From positions 1,984,001 to 2,048,000 of the forward strand of contig NZ_FNTJ01000002.1 of assembly GCF_900105185.1 (NCBI RefSeq): DNA of 64,000 nucleotides, in the 5' to 3' direction. Shown one piece after another: positions 43,686 to 51,585 of this stretch. Numbering within the stretch: the stretch's first letter is position 1; the number at the start of each line of letters is the position of its first letter. The notes under the pieces were generated by a model, which was given only the letters and a program-made list of their open reading frames with translations, was not told the origin of the DNA and searched no databases. The translations under genes and the position numbers were made by a program. The DNA is from Pseudomonas saponiphila. GTDB lineage: Bacteria; Pseudomonadota; Gammaproteobacteria; Pseudomonadales; Pseudomonadaceae.

Positions 43686-46280
43686 ATGGCGCGCAATCTC
43701 GCGTTGGGGTTGGTGATTGGTGGTGCCGTCAGTGCGACGGTGGGGGCTGCCTTCAAGACGGTTGAAAACCGGATCAAGAAACTGGAGGAGCAGGGCAACA
43801 AGGCCAAGGTGCTGAAAAACACCATCGGCGAAACCATGCGTCTGCGCGATGAATGGAAAAAGGCCCACGACAGTGGCGCGGCTTCTGCAGCCGGACTGCT
43901 GAGCAAGCTGGAGCGGAACCTGGAAAACCTGCGTAAGCAGGGCATCCAGGTGGGCAAGTTGCGCCAGGAGTACCAGGCCCTCGGCCGGGTGGCCAAGGGT
44001 GCCGACCTGCAGCTCAAAGGGCACCAGCAGATCAAGCAGGGCAAGGAGGGGTTGAAGTCGGGCATTGGCCAGGCCGTGGCGGGAACCGCTGCTGTCGCGA
44101 TCCCGACCAAGATCAGCGCCGACTATCAAGCGATCATCCGGGACATTGCGATCAAGGCCAACGTGGCGAACAAGCCGCAAGAAGCCGAGATGTCCCGCAC
44201 CATTATTCAGACCTCGAAAGACACCGGCATGGGTCGCAACGAGGTGGCCGACCTGGTTAACCAACTGGTTGGCGCGGGTATGGAGCTGGACAAGGCGCTG
44301 GCCTATGCGCCGGTGGCGGCCAAGTTTGCTGTCGGCCAGGGCTCGGGCGGTGAAGACACGGCCAGGATGATCCAGGCGCTGGAGCAGAACGCCAAGATAA
44401 CCGACCCCAAGATCATGGAAAAGGCCCTGGAAGCTATCGCCCTGCAAGGCCAGGCCGGCAGCTTCGAAGCGGCGGACATGGCGCGTTGGTTCCCGCAGTT
44501 GCTCGCGGGGATGGGCAAGATGGAAATCACCGGCATGGACGCGGTGACTCAGTTGGGCTCGATGCTGCAAGTGCAGATGAAGACTGCCGGTGGTTCCGAT
44601 GAAGCGGCCAACAACCTGAAAAACTGGATGGAGAAAATCGGCTCCAGTGAAGTGGTCAAGGCGTACAAGGATGCGGGCATTGACTACCAGGCGTCGATGG
44701 CCACCGGGATTCAAAATAATAAGTCGACCCTGGAATCCAGCTTCGAACTGGCTATGCGTTACATCAAGGCCACCGACCCGGCCAAGGCTGCGAAGATGGC
44801 CGAAGCTCAAGCGAAGATCAGCAAGGAGACGGACCCCGCCAAGGCCAAAGCGATGCTGAACGCATTGGAGCAGTCCCTGCGCACGGGCGACCTGTTCGCG
44901 GACATGCAGGTCAAGGCGGCGCTTATGGCGTACTCGCAGAACCGTGAGTTGTACCAGCAGCTTAAGAAAGACTCGCTCAGTGCTAAGGGCATCCTCGACA
45001 AGAACCTGGCCGAGCGCCGCGAAACCTCCTCGCAGCTCTGGGCCGAAACCGCGCAGGCGATGAACGACGGCATGCGTGCGGTCGGGGATGCGCTGCGGCC
45101 GGCGACGGATGCGGTGGCCAGGGGCATCAAGACGGTGGCTACCTCCTTGACGGGGCTCACGGAAAAAATGCCGGGTGTGGTCGCCGGTGTCACCGCCGTG
45201 GGCGCGGGCCTGCTCGCACTGAAAAGCGTGGTCTCGGCGTTCAAGATCGGTAAGGGCCTGCTGAACGTTGCCCGGGGTTCGCTGATGGGCAACCCGAATG
45301 TGATTCAACGGGTGTTTGTCACAAACGCCGGCGCCATGGGTGGCGGTGATTACGACCTTGACGGCGGCCGGGACAAGAAGAGCAGTAAAGGTGGTAAGGG
45401 GGCTCAGGGTGGATTTCGCGACCGACTTGGCAGGGCCGGACAGGCTCTGAGAAATTTTTTCAGACCGGGTGTTGTGGGCCGGACGGTCAAGGGAGCGGCA
45501 GGACTGGGATCGTCCGCCTTGAAAGGGGTGGTCAACCTGGGGACTTCGGCACTGAAAGGCGTCGGCTCCATGGTCAAGGGGATTTCACCTTGGGTTAAGG
45601 GTGGTGGGCTGCTCTCTGCGTTGGGCTCCGGCCTCAAGATTGCGGACACCTACCAGAATGCCAAGACCAAGGACGAGAAGGCCGAAGGCTATGGCGGTGC
45701 GGCTGGGGGCCTGGCGGGTGCCATGATCGGCACCAAGGCCGGCCTGGCGGCCGGTGCTGCGATTGGCTCTATCGTTCCCGGGCTCGGTACGGCCATTGGT
45801 GGCGCGGTGGGGGCTGCTGTTGGCGGCGCCCTCGGATACTGGGGCGGCGATGCCCTGGGTGGGTACGCGGGTAAGGCGATGTTCGGTTCCGACCCGGGGC
45901 TTAAACGAATGCCCGACGCTGGCCCGCTGATGATGCGCGATGCCGGGAAGAACATCCCTCCGGTGATGGGTGATATCGCCAAGTCCTTCAGTCCTCGCCA
46001 GGCGCCGCCGGTGATGGGGCAGGTGGTGCGCTCGATGGAAGCTGCAGCACCTTCTGCAGCAGTGCCTGCGATGCTTAAGGCGCCTGAGCCTGCGAAGGCT
46101 TTGCCGCCCAAGGTCGACCAGCAATTCACGTTCTCCCCAACAATTCCCATCACGGTGAATGGCGACGTCAAGGACCCGGCCCAACTGGCGCGGGAGGTGG
46201 AACCGCACCTGCGGCGGATGTTCGACGAGTACGGAAGGCAGGCCGCGGCCCGGCAGTTGTCGGATGAACCACATGTCTAA
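43686..46280 (+). CDS. Tail tape measure protein (gpT)
   Basis: 864 residues: coiled-coil N-terminus, conserved ISADYQAIIRDIAIKANV, TMP core domain (GMGRNEVADLVNQLVGAGMELDKAL), Gly/Ala-rich hydrophobic segments near 665-745 (LAGAMIGTKAGLAAGAAIG), and a C-terminal helix. Sets tail length. AGGGGG precedes the ATG at 43686; in-frame upstream codons have no such signal. Confidence 0.93.
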   Translation: MARNLALGLVIGGAVSATVGAAFKTVENRIKKLEEQGNKAKVLKNTIGETMRLRDEWKKAHDSGAASAAGLLSKLERNLENLRKQGIQVGKLRQEYQALGRVAKGADLQLKGHQQIKQGKEGLKSGIGQAVAGTAAVAIPTKISADYQAIIRDIAIKANVANKPQEAEMSRTIIQTSKDTGMGRNEVADLVNQLVGAGMELDKALAYAPVAAKFAVGQGSGGEDTARMIQALEQNAKITDPKIMEKALEAIALQGQAGSFEAADMARWFPQLLAGMGKMEITGMDAVTQLGSMLQVQMKTAGGSDEAANNLKNWMEKIGSSEVVKAYKDAGIDYQASMATGIQNNKSTLESSFELAMRYIKATDPAKAAKMAEAQAKISKETDPAKAKAMLNALEQSLRTGDLFADMQVKAALMAYSQNRELYQQLKKDSLSAKGILDKNLAERRETSSQLWAETAQAMNDGMRAVGDALRPATDAVARGIKTVATSLTGLTEKMPGVVAGVTAVGAGLLALKSVVSAFKIGKGLLNVARGSLMGNPNVIQRVFVTNAGAMGGGDYDLDGGRDKKSSKGGKGAQGGFRDRLGRAGQALRNFFRPGVVGRTVKGAAGLGSSALKGVVNLGTSALKGVGSMVKGISPWVKGGGLLSALGSGLKIADTYQNAKTKDEKAEGYGGAAGGLAGAMIGTKAGLAAGAAIGSIVPGLGTAIGGAVGAAVGGALGYWGGDALGGYAGKAMFGSDPGLKRMPDAGPLMMRDAGKNIPPVMGDIAKSFSPRQAPPVMGQVVRSMEAAAPSAAVPAMLKAPEPAKALPPKVDQQFTFSPTIPITVNGDVKDPAQLAREVEPHLRRMFDEYGRQAAARQLSDEPHV

Positions 46281-46289
46281 GGAGGCCCC

Positions 46290-47135
46290 ATGGCCTATAT
46301 GGAACAGTTGCAATCAGGGCTCCAGTCCCTGGTTGCAGCAGGGGAGGCTGGGCGTACCAGTGCCGACGGCATGTTGACCCCCCTGAACGGTGCAATCGGC
46401 GATATCACCGGAGCGGCTTCGGAGCTGGAGAACGTGCCATTTGTGGGGCCTGAGATCGGCGCCAAGCTGCAGCGCACCCTGCGTGGGATCACAGCAGCGC
46501 AGTCGGTAGTCGGCCAGGTCGCTGCCGGCTACAGCCAGGCGGTGTCGGCGGCGGGGCAGATCCAGCAGCGGCTCGGCAGCCTGCAAGAGCAGACAGCCCG
46601 GGCCGGTGCGGCGATCAACCGAATCGGCGGCCAGGCCAGCCCAGCCTTGGGCAACATCTTCCCGAGTGGTGCGTTAGGTGGTCAGGGGACGCCGGCGGCC
46701 GCGGCGGTAAAACCATTTCCGCACCTGCTGATCATTCACCCGCTGCGCCCTGGTGGGCAGCCTTACTACTTCAACCTCGACACCGCGGCCTTTGACGAGC
46801 TGCGGCGGCAGACAGCATTCCGTTGGGCCGGCCAGGAACGCCTGACCCGCAGCATTGCCCAGCAAGCGGTGGGGCAGGGCGACGACAAGATCACCCTCAA
46901 GGGGGCGGTGTTTCCAGGGTTCAAGGGTGGGCTCGGTCAGTTGCAGAAGTTGCGCAGCATTGGCCGCCGGCTCCAGCCGCTGAGTCTGACTACAGGCTAT
47001 GGCGAAGTGCTGGGCACCTGGTGCTTGACCAGCCTCGAGGAGGAGCAGAGCCACCTGCTGGCCGGGGGTGTACCACGTAAGCAGGGCTTTTCACTGGAGT
47101 TTGTAAGCTATGGCGACGACATGCAGAACGTCTGA
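46290..47135 (+). CDS. Tail protein U with extended N-terminus
   Basis: 281 residues. Residues about 145-281 match P2 gpU (PFPHLLIIHPLRPGGQPYYFNL...VPRKQGFSLEFVSYGDD), while the first 140 residues are an added Ala/Gly-rich coiled segment. Tail terminator or tube-related protein. Confidence 0.88.
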   Translation: MAYMEQLQSGLQSLVAAGEAGRTSADGMLTPLNGAIGDITGAASELENVPFVGPEIGAKLQRTLRGITAAQSVVGQVAAGYSQAVSAAGQIQQRLGSLQEQTARAGAAINRIGGQASPALGNIFPSGALGGQGTPAAAAVKPFPHLLIIHPLRPGGQPYYFNLDTAAFDELRRQTAFRWAGQERLTRSIAQQAVGQGDDKITLKGAVFPGFKGGLGQLQKLRSIGRRLQPLSLTTGYGEVLGTWCLTSLEEEQSHLLAGGVPRKQGFSLEFVSYGDDMQNV

Positions 47136-47316
47136 TGGGGATCTGCTCGACACCCTCTGTTACCGGTTCTACGGGCATCTAAATGGCAGTGTCGAGGCGG
47201 TGCTGGATGCCAACCAAGGGCTGGGTGATGAACCCCAGCCGTTCCAGGCTGGGGTGTTGATCGTACTGCCGGAGCTGCCGGCGGCGGTCGATGCCGTGGT
47301 GCAGCTGTGGGATTAG
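47110..47316 (+). CDS. Tail protein X
   Basis: 68 residues, LysM-like: LLDTLCYRFYGHLNGSVEAVLDANQGL..QPFQAGVLIVLPEL. Small tail component that may bind peptidoglycan. Starts inside the end of U and converges with the moron. Confidence 0.9.
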   Translation: MATTCRTSDGDLLDTLCYRFYGHLNGSVEAVLDANQGLGDEPQPFQAGVLIVLPELPAAVDAVVQLWD

Positions 47317-47783
47317 CCCGCAGCCTGGGCGCACTCCTTGGCGGCCGCCTGGTAGGACATATGGTTTTCGGAGTACTGCCGAGCGTCCTTGAAAATCATG
47401 CCTTGCCAGGAAGTATTGGCATCGATTGCTGCGGAGCGGCATTTAGCGAAGGGGGCGAACAGCGTTCCGAAACGGTCGCTTTCATCCATTAACTTTTTCA
47501 GTGCAATGGCCTGATCGCGAGCTTGTTTGCCGTCCATGGTTCCGGACAGGGCTAGGTTCTGGCCGTGTTCTACCGTCTTGTTTAGGCGCTTGAGGAATTC
47601 GCGGGCTTCCTCGGGTTTGATCTTCTTGGCGGCTTCCTGCGCCGCTATGGCTTGCCGTCCGCGTTCTGCTGCTTCGGCGCTGACGGGCTGATCGTCGCCC
47701 AGATCTATCACCCGCAATTTCTGTTCGGCCTGGGCCATCGATGCGGCCAATAGGCACAGCGTCAATCCGAAAATCCTTTTCAT
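47313..47783 (-). CDS. Secreted moron protein of unknown function
   Basis: 156 residues with a clear signal peptide (MKRIFGLTLCLLAASMAQA) and cleavage after AQA. Mature part is helical and charged, with two Cys (CRSAA, KECAQ) that may form a disulfide. It is on the opposite strand inside the late operon, with its own promoter and GGAG, so it is likely expressed in the lysogen. No known family. Could change the cell envelope or exclude other phages. Confidence 0.75.
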   Translation of the reverse strand: MKRIFGLTLCLLAASMAQAEQKLRVIDLGDDQPVSAEAAERGRQAIAAQEAAKKIKPEEAREFLKRLNKTVEHGQNLALSGTMDGKQARDQAIALKKLMDESDRFGTLFAPFAKCRSAAIDANTSWQGMIFKDARQYSENHMSYQAAAKECAQAAG

Positions 47784-47816
47784 TCCTTCAACTCCTGTAG
47801 GGGCAATGGTCGCCGG

Positions 47817-47845
47817 ATTCTATGCAGTCCTGGCGGTTCCGTCAC
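47817..47845 (-). promoter_or_regulatory. Candidate moron promoter
   Basis: GTGACG, 17 bp, TAGAAT on the minus strand, with start about 25 nt before the moron ATG. Confidence 0.5.
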
Positions 47846-47863
47846 TCGGGGGAGGTTTTTTGC

Positions 47864-48907
47864 ATGACACCCATTTTCCGAATCGTCGCGGATGGCCGCG
47901 ACATCACAGCCCTGATCAACGACCGACTGGTGACCCTGCGGACCTCGGATAAACCCGGCATGGAGTCGGACGAGTTTGAGTTGCGGGTAGACGACCGTGA
48001 CCGGGCCGTGGCGCTGCCCAGCCGAGGGGCGAGTATCGAGGTGTTCATGGGCTACGCCGGCCAGTCGATGGCCCGCCTAGGACGCTACATGGTGGACGAA
48101 GTGGTGGTATCAGGTCCGCCGGACACCATCGAGATCCGCGGCAAGGCCAGCGATATGCGCGGCAGCGGCAAGACCACTCGCAGCGGCAGTTGGGAGGATG
48201 TACCGCTGCAGCAGATCGTGCGCGACATTGCCGCCCGCAACGGCTGGCAGCCGGTCTGCCCGGTTACCACCAAGGTGCCCCGGGTCGATCAGCTCAATGA
48301 ATCCGATTTCAACTTCATCACCCGCTTGGCCAAGCAGTACGACTGCACGGCCAAGGTGGCCGATGGCAAGCTGCTGGTGCTGCCGCGGCAGGCGGGGCAG
48401 AGCACGACCGGCAAGGCCCTTGGCACGGTCACCATCACGCGCCGCGATGTGAGCCGTTACCAGTTTCGGCTTGGCGATCGCAGTACGCACAAGGCGGTGC
48501 AGACCAAGCACCAGGACAAGAAGAGCGGCAAGCTCCAGGTTGTCGACCTGGGCAACGAGGATTCGCCGGACGGGCTGCCGCCGGTGCACACCGACCGCCA
48601 TATCTACCCGAACAAGTCCGCCGCAGAGCAGGCCGCCAAGGCCCGGCTGGCAGCGTTCAATCGCAGCACCGCGGGCGTGCGTCTGGAGATGCCCGGGCGT
48701 ACTGACCTGATCGCGGAACGCATGATCAATGCCCAGGGCTTCAAGGCCGGCCTCGATGGTGAGTACCTGGTCGACTCGGTCGAGCAGGTGTTTACCCAGT
48801 CCGGGTGGAGCACCACCGTTGAATGCAACGGCGGCAAGAAGGGTAAGGCGAAGGCCAAGGGCAAGAAAAAGAAAGCAACCAAGCCGCTCAGGGTCGAGCA
48901 GCTCTAA
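47864..48907 (+). CDS. Tail hub protein D (late control D)
   Basis: 347 residues of P2 gpD family: TPIFRIVADGRDITALINDRLVTLRT, ESDEFELRVDD, DFNFITRLAKQYDC. Ends in a Lys-rich tail (GKAKAKGKKKK). GGAGG lies 8 nt before the ATG. Baseplate hub that carries the V spike. Confidence 0.93.
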   Translation: MTPIFRIVADGRDITALINDRLVTLRTSDKPGMESDEFELRVDDRDRAVALPSRGASIEVFMGYAGQSMARLGRYMVDEVVVSGPPDTIEIRGKASDMRGSGKTTRSGSWEDVPLQQIVRDIAARNGWQPVCPVTTKVPRVDQLNESDFNFITRLAKQYDCTAKVADGKLLVLPRQAGQSTTGKALGTVTITRRDVSRYQFRLGDRSTHKAVQTKHQDKKSGKLQVVDLGNEDSPDGLPPVHTDRHIYPNKSAAEQAAKARLAAFNRSTAGVRLEMPGRTDLIAERMINAQGFKAGLDGEYLVDSVEQVFTQSGWSTTVECNGGKKGKAKAKGKKKKATKPLRVEQL

Positions 48908-48934
48908 ACCCCATCACCACTGGAGAAATCACGC

Positions 48935-49486
48935 ATGACCATTACTGCGCAGCAGCTGCTGCAGATCCTCCCCAACGCCGGCGCTAAAGCCGGCGTTTTT
49001 GCTCCTGCTCTCAACGCGGCCATGAGCAAGTACGCGATCATCACCCGGCTGCGGATGGCAGCGTTCATCGCGCAGATCGGCCACGAGTCCGGCCAGTTGC
49101 AGTGGGTGCGCGAGCTGGGCAGCGATCAGTACTTGAGCAAGTACGACACCGGCACCCTGGCCAAGCGTCTTGGCAATACCCCAGAAGCGGATGGCGACGG
49201 CCAGAAGTACCGGGGGCGGGGGCTGATTCAGATCACCGGCCGGGCCAACTATGAAGCCTGCAGCGAGGCGCTGTTCTGCGATTCGCGATTGCTCAATACC
49301 CCGGAGCTGCTGGAGAGCCCGGTTTATGCGGCGCTGTCGGCGGGCTGGTTCTGGCAACGTGCGAGCCTGAATACCTTGGCCGACAAGGGCGACTTTCTCA
49401 CCATCACGAAACGTATCAATGGCGGCACCAATGGCCTGGCGGACCGTGAGGCGCTGTATGAGCGCGCCCTTGAGGTGCTGGTGTGA
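48935..49486 (+). CDS. GH19 endolysin
   Basis: 183 residues, chitinase class I/GH19 fold: catalytic Glu51 in GHESGQL, second Glu in VRELG (about 60), and KYRGRGLIQITGRANY. Degrades peptidoglycan at lysis. No signal peptide, so it needs the holin. Overlaps the next gene. Confidence 0.93.
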   Translation: MTITAQQLLQILPNAGAKAGVFAPALNAAMSKYAIITRLRMAAFIAQIGHESGQLQWVRELGSDQYLSKYDTGTLAKRLGNTPEADGDGQKYRGRGLIQITGRANYEACSEALFCDSRLLNTPELLESPVYAALSAGWFWQRASLNTLADKGDFLTITKRINGGTNGLADREALYERALEVLV

Positions 49487-49974
49487 AGGCCCCGGGTTGG
49501 TTGTTACCAGCCCTGGCCCTGGTGCTGGGGGTCGCCCTGGGTGGTTGGCTGGCCTGGACGTGGCAGGCCAACGCCTACGGCAAGGATCTGGCGGACCAAG
49601 CCGATTCGTACGGCAGGGACCGCGCGCAGGCCGCCGCAGCGGTGATCGACTGGCAGGAAACCCAGCAGGACGCCCGCCGGGAGCTGGAGGACCGCCTGCA
49701 GGCGAATGACAAAACTCACTACAAGGAATTGCGCGATGAACAAGCGAAACAGGCTCGCCTGCGCGGTCAGCTGGCTACTGCTGATGTCCGGCTGTCAGTC
49801 CTACTCAACACCACCGCCTCGGGTGGTAGCGGTGGGGTGTCAACCACCGCCGGTGCCGGCGGCCTGGTTCATGGAGCGACGAGAGCCGAACTTGACCCAG
49901 CGGCTGCTCAACGAATTGTCAACCACCGCCGGTGCCGGCGGCCTGGTTCATGGAGCGACGAGAGCCGAACTTGA
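49483..49974 (+). CDS. Rz-like i-spanin with altered C-terminus
   Basis: 163 residues. N-terminal membrane anchor (about 6-25), then coiled coil (35-100) as in lambda Rz. A 79-bp tandem duplication at 49838-49995 shifts the frame, so it ends in an unrelated IVNHRRCRRPGSWSDESRT. Without the duplication the frame would continue to IVAIAGDGDQ...VSTK. GTG start overlaps the endolysin stop. Confidence 0.8.
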   Translation: MKAPGWLLPALALVLGVALGGWLAWTWQANAYGKDLADQADSYGRDRAQAAAAVIDWQETQQDARRELEDRLQANDKTHYKELRDEQAKQARLRGQLATADVRLSVLLNTTASGGSGGVSTTAGAGGLVHGATRAELDPAAAQRIVNHRRCRRPGSWSDESRT

Positions 49975-50083
49975 CCCAGCGGCTGCTCAACGAATTGTCG
50001 CCATCGCCGGAGATGGTGACCAGGGACTGATCGCCCTGGCGGCCTGCCAGAGCTACGTCAAAGAAATCGTTTCAACGAAGTAA
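49736..50083 (+). CDS. Rz1-like o-spanin fused to the Rz C-terminus
   Basis: 115 residues nested in Rz in another frame. Lipobox LLLMSGC, Pro-rich QPPPVPAAW. With a single copy of the 79-bp repeat the protein would end NELSPSPEMVTRD; the duplication makes it go on as STTAGAGGLVHG...KEIVSTK, which is the lost end of Rz. AAGGA precedes the ATG. Confidence 0.78.
   Translation: MNKRNRLACAVSWLLLMSGCQSYSTPPPRVVAVGCQPPPVPAAWFMERREPNLTQRLLNELSTTAGAGGLVHGATRAELDPAAAQRIVAIAGDGDQGLIALAACQSYVKEIVSTK
49838..49995 (+). repeat. 79-bp perfect tandem duplication in spanin genes
   Basis: 49838-49916 and 49917-49995 are identical. As 79 is not a multiple of three, both overlapping genes change frame. Confidence 0.95.
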
Positions 50084-50087
50084 TAAT

Positions 50088-50121
50088 GCCCCCGCACCGA
50101 GCTAAGGTGCGGGGGCTTTTT
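50088..50121. terminator. Terminator of the late operon
   Basis: 11-bp stem GCCCCCGCACC / GGTGCGGGGGC with loop GAGCTAA and T-run after the spanin gene. Confidence 0.92.
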
Positions 50122-50124
50122 CCG

Positions 50125-50220
50125 TTAGATAAACAGCTGTGGGATCAAGCTGCCGAGTTTTACAAGCCAGTAGATCGCTTGTAATGCTCGGATCAGCTCA
50201 TCTGGAAAAAATCGCTTCAT
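50125..50220 (-). CDS. Candidate 31-residue amphipathic peptide
   Basis: MKRFFPDELIRALQAIYWLV... ending in LIPQLFI; GGAG 8 nt before the ATG. Basic start and a hydrophobic centre. It lies between two terminators in the direction of the SOS-controlled gene. Evidence is limited to frame and ribosome binding site. Confidence 0.35.
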   Translation of the reverse strand: MKRFFPDELIRALQAIYWLVKLGSLIPQLFI

Positions 50221-50561
50221 CCAGTGCTCTCCGTTCAGGGGTTGAGAATGCCAACCTGTGACCAGGTGGCGCCTCGCAACGAAGGGAGAAAAATTTGATA
50301 GACCGTTATTTACGGCCAGTCATTTTGCTGATAGACTATGTTTGTGGTCATAGTTTTATTTCCCTTCTTGCTGGTCCGATAGTACCACCAGAGTATCTGG
50401 GAATAAACATTGCGTTCAGAAAAAGCCGCTTATGCGGCTTTTTTTGTTTCTGATTCTGCTGGATGCAGCGTTGGTATCTGGCCTGGGGCGGCCTGCGCAG
50501 AAATATGAAGGGGTGGATTTCTCTTTTTCAAAATGCCCTGCAACCGTTGTTACTCAGGGCT
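50221..50561. other. AT-richer spacer near the right prophage end
   Basis: 341 nt without a firm gene. A TTG-start frame of 52 codons (50295-50453) has AAGGGAG before it but runs through the terminator at 50420-50445, and I do not accept it. A TTAGGGCA octamer is at 50562. Confidence 0.5.
50420..50445. terminator. Bidirectional terminator
   Basis: AAAAAGCCGC / GCGGCTTTTT stem with TTAT loop, flanked by A and T runs; may end the leftward SOS transcript. Confidence 0.85.
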
Positions 50562-50885
50562 TTAGGGCATTCTTGTTTCAGGTATCTGTCGGCGTAGGTT
50601 TTCGTTGGCCCGTTCCTGGCTGCGGATAGTCAGCTCTAGGTCCCGGACATGCTGGCGCAACCTTGCCGCTTCCCCTGAGCGCTCTCGAAGCCGTGCCAGA
50701 GCTTCGTCACGATCACTTTCTGTCTGAGCCTGAAGGTTCACCAGCTTGAAAATGTTTTCCCGGGCTGCGCGCAGTTGCTGATTCAGCTCAGCAATTTCAT
50801 TTTCCAGCAGCAGGATGTGCTGCTTGCTGGTTTCCAGGGGCGAAGGGATGCCCAGCCAATCTGCTGTTTCGTCTTCGGCGTGCAC
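50562..50885 (-). CDS. SOS-controlled coiled-coil protein (candidate antirepressor)
   Basis: 107 residues, almost entirely one coiled coil (about 20-100, LLLENEIAELNQQLRAARE...). GTG start after GAGGT. A perfect LexA box covers its promoter region. Alone at the right end of the prophage, away from other early genes, as tum is in coliphage 186. No sequence family recognised. Antirepressor role is inferred from position, regulation and the uncleavable repressor. Confidence 0.7.
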   Translation of the reverse strand: MHAEDETADWLGIPSPLETSKQHILLLENEIAELNQQLRAARENIFKLVNLQAQTESDRDEALARLRERSGEAARLRQHVRDLELTIRSQERANENLRRQIPETRMP

Positions 50886-50906
50886 GGTACTACCTCGAAT
50901 CCAATG

Positions 50907-50922
50907 CTGTATTTATATACAG
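50907..50922. promoter_or_regulatory. LexA box
   Basis: CTGTATTTATATACAG, perfect CTGT-N8-ACAG with AT-rich centre; 22 nt before the GTG start of the coiled-coil gene. On its strand TATAAAT in the box may be the -10. Confidence 0.85.
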
Positions 50923-50983
50923 TAATCTAGGCGAGGGCTGATCGCGATTTGAGGCGACGAGCTGCTGAATGGTAATCGTAGCT

Positions 50984-51080
50984 TTAGGGCAAATTTAGGG
51001 CAAAGCAGGGGCCGCTATAGGCCGCTATGTACCTTTCGATGCTGTACGTTTTGCCGTAATTGCTGGCCTAAAGCGGCCCT
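50984..51080. promoter_or_regulatory. Candidate integrase arm-type sites at attR
   Basis: TTAGGGCA at 50984 and 50995 (11 bp apart), GGGCCGCTATAGGCCGC at 51009-51025, and an inverted GGCCTAAAGCGGCCCT at 51065-51080, matching the set near attL. Confidence 0.5.
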
Positions 51081-51095
51081 AGTGGAGGCGTGAAG

Positions 51096-51122
51096 GGGTT
51101 CGAATCCCTATCTCTCCGCCAT
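51096..51122 (+). repeat. attR, right copy of the 27-bp attachment core
   Basis: Same 27 bases as 9080-9106. Only the 3' part of the tRNA exists here, so this is not a second tRNA gene. Confidence 0.93.
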
Positions 51123-51129
51123 ACAAATG

Positions 51130-51165
51130 AAAGCCCCGGAAATCATCGATTTCCGGGGCTTTTTT
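51130..51165. terminator. Original host terminator of tRNA-Ser
   Basis: 14-bp stem AAAGCCCCGGAAAT / ATTTCCGGGGCTTT then T-run directly beyond attR; before integration it followed the tRNA gene. Confidence 0.9.
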
Positions 51166-51249
51166 GTTGCCTGCCGTTTTGCCCAAGCTGCTTTCCCACT
51201 GCGCTGCAAGTCCTCACCCGGTCCTCTCGACGTTCTTGTTCGCCTGACT

Positions 51250-51585
51250 TTACATCTGCTGCGGTGTATTGCCTCTTCCTCCCAACGCCTGTTGTCGCTC
51301 TCGATAGCGGGTGTGGGCCAAGTTGATTTCGCTCATTAGCGATTTCACTAATCTGCTGCTTATTAATAAGTTTTCAAGTTTCAGCACAGTTGCCCTGTAT
51401 TTAAAAACTTCATCTGGATGTTGTGTTGTGGACGATGTTTTTGGGTTGTAGGAAATTTCTTGAAGATCTCTGGGAGTATTCCTGTAATTCGAGTCGGCGT
51501 GGTCTTGATCTAAAACAATCGGCTCTTCGATATGGTGGCGTCCTGCTGGCAAGCCTGGCTCGCTTGTGTGATTGAAGTGGGGCAT
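51250..51585 (-). CDS. Hypothetical protein upstream of fimbrial locus
   Basis: 111 residues, hydrophilic, helical C-terminal half (VLKLENLLISSRLVKSLMSEINLAHTRYRERQQ). Divergent from the pilin gene. No Shine-Dalgarno seen; composition is more AT-rich than flanks. Could be a real orphan gene or chance. Confidence 0.3.
   Translation of the reverse strand: MPHFNHTSEPGLPAGRHHIEEPIVLDQDHADSNYRNTPRDLQEISYNPKTSSTTQHPDEVFKYRATVLKLENLLISSRLVKSLMSEINLAHTRYRERQQALGGRGNTPQQM

Larger units (their letters stand above)
9080..51122. mobile_element. Integrated tailed-phage prophage (lambda-type head, P2-type contractile tail)
   Basis: The ends are 27-bp identical repeats of the tRNA-Ser 3' end. In between are integrase, excisionase, repressor, early, replication, head, tail and lysis genes in phage order. 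It is about 42.0 kb with the IS21 insertion and about 39.4 kb without. Head, tail and early genes look intact; the integrase is broken and the spanin pair is altered. Excision without help is therefore unlikely, although particle genes may be usable. Confidence 0.95.

Noticed and set aside
46674..47054. Antisense frame in gpU
   Set aside because: Shadow of the gpU gene, no start signal.
50295..50453. 52-codon TTG-start frame with AAGGGAG before it
   Set aside because: Its end is the terminator hairpin; rare start; no similarity.
50432..50629. 65-codon hydrophobic frame
   Set aside because: Starts inside a terminator hairpin and has no ribosome binding site.
51096..51122. Second tRNA-Ser
   Set aside because: Only the 3' part is present; it is attR.
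51090..51326. 78-codon frame over attR
   Set aside because: Begins in the duplicated tRNA end and passes a terminator.
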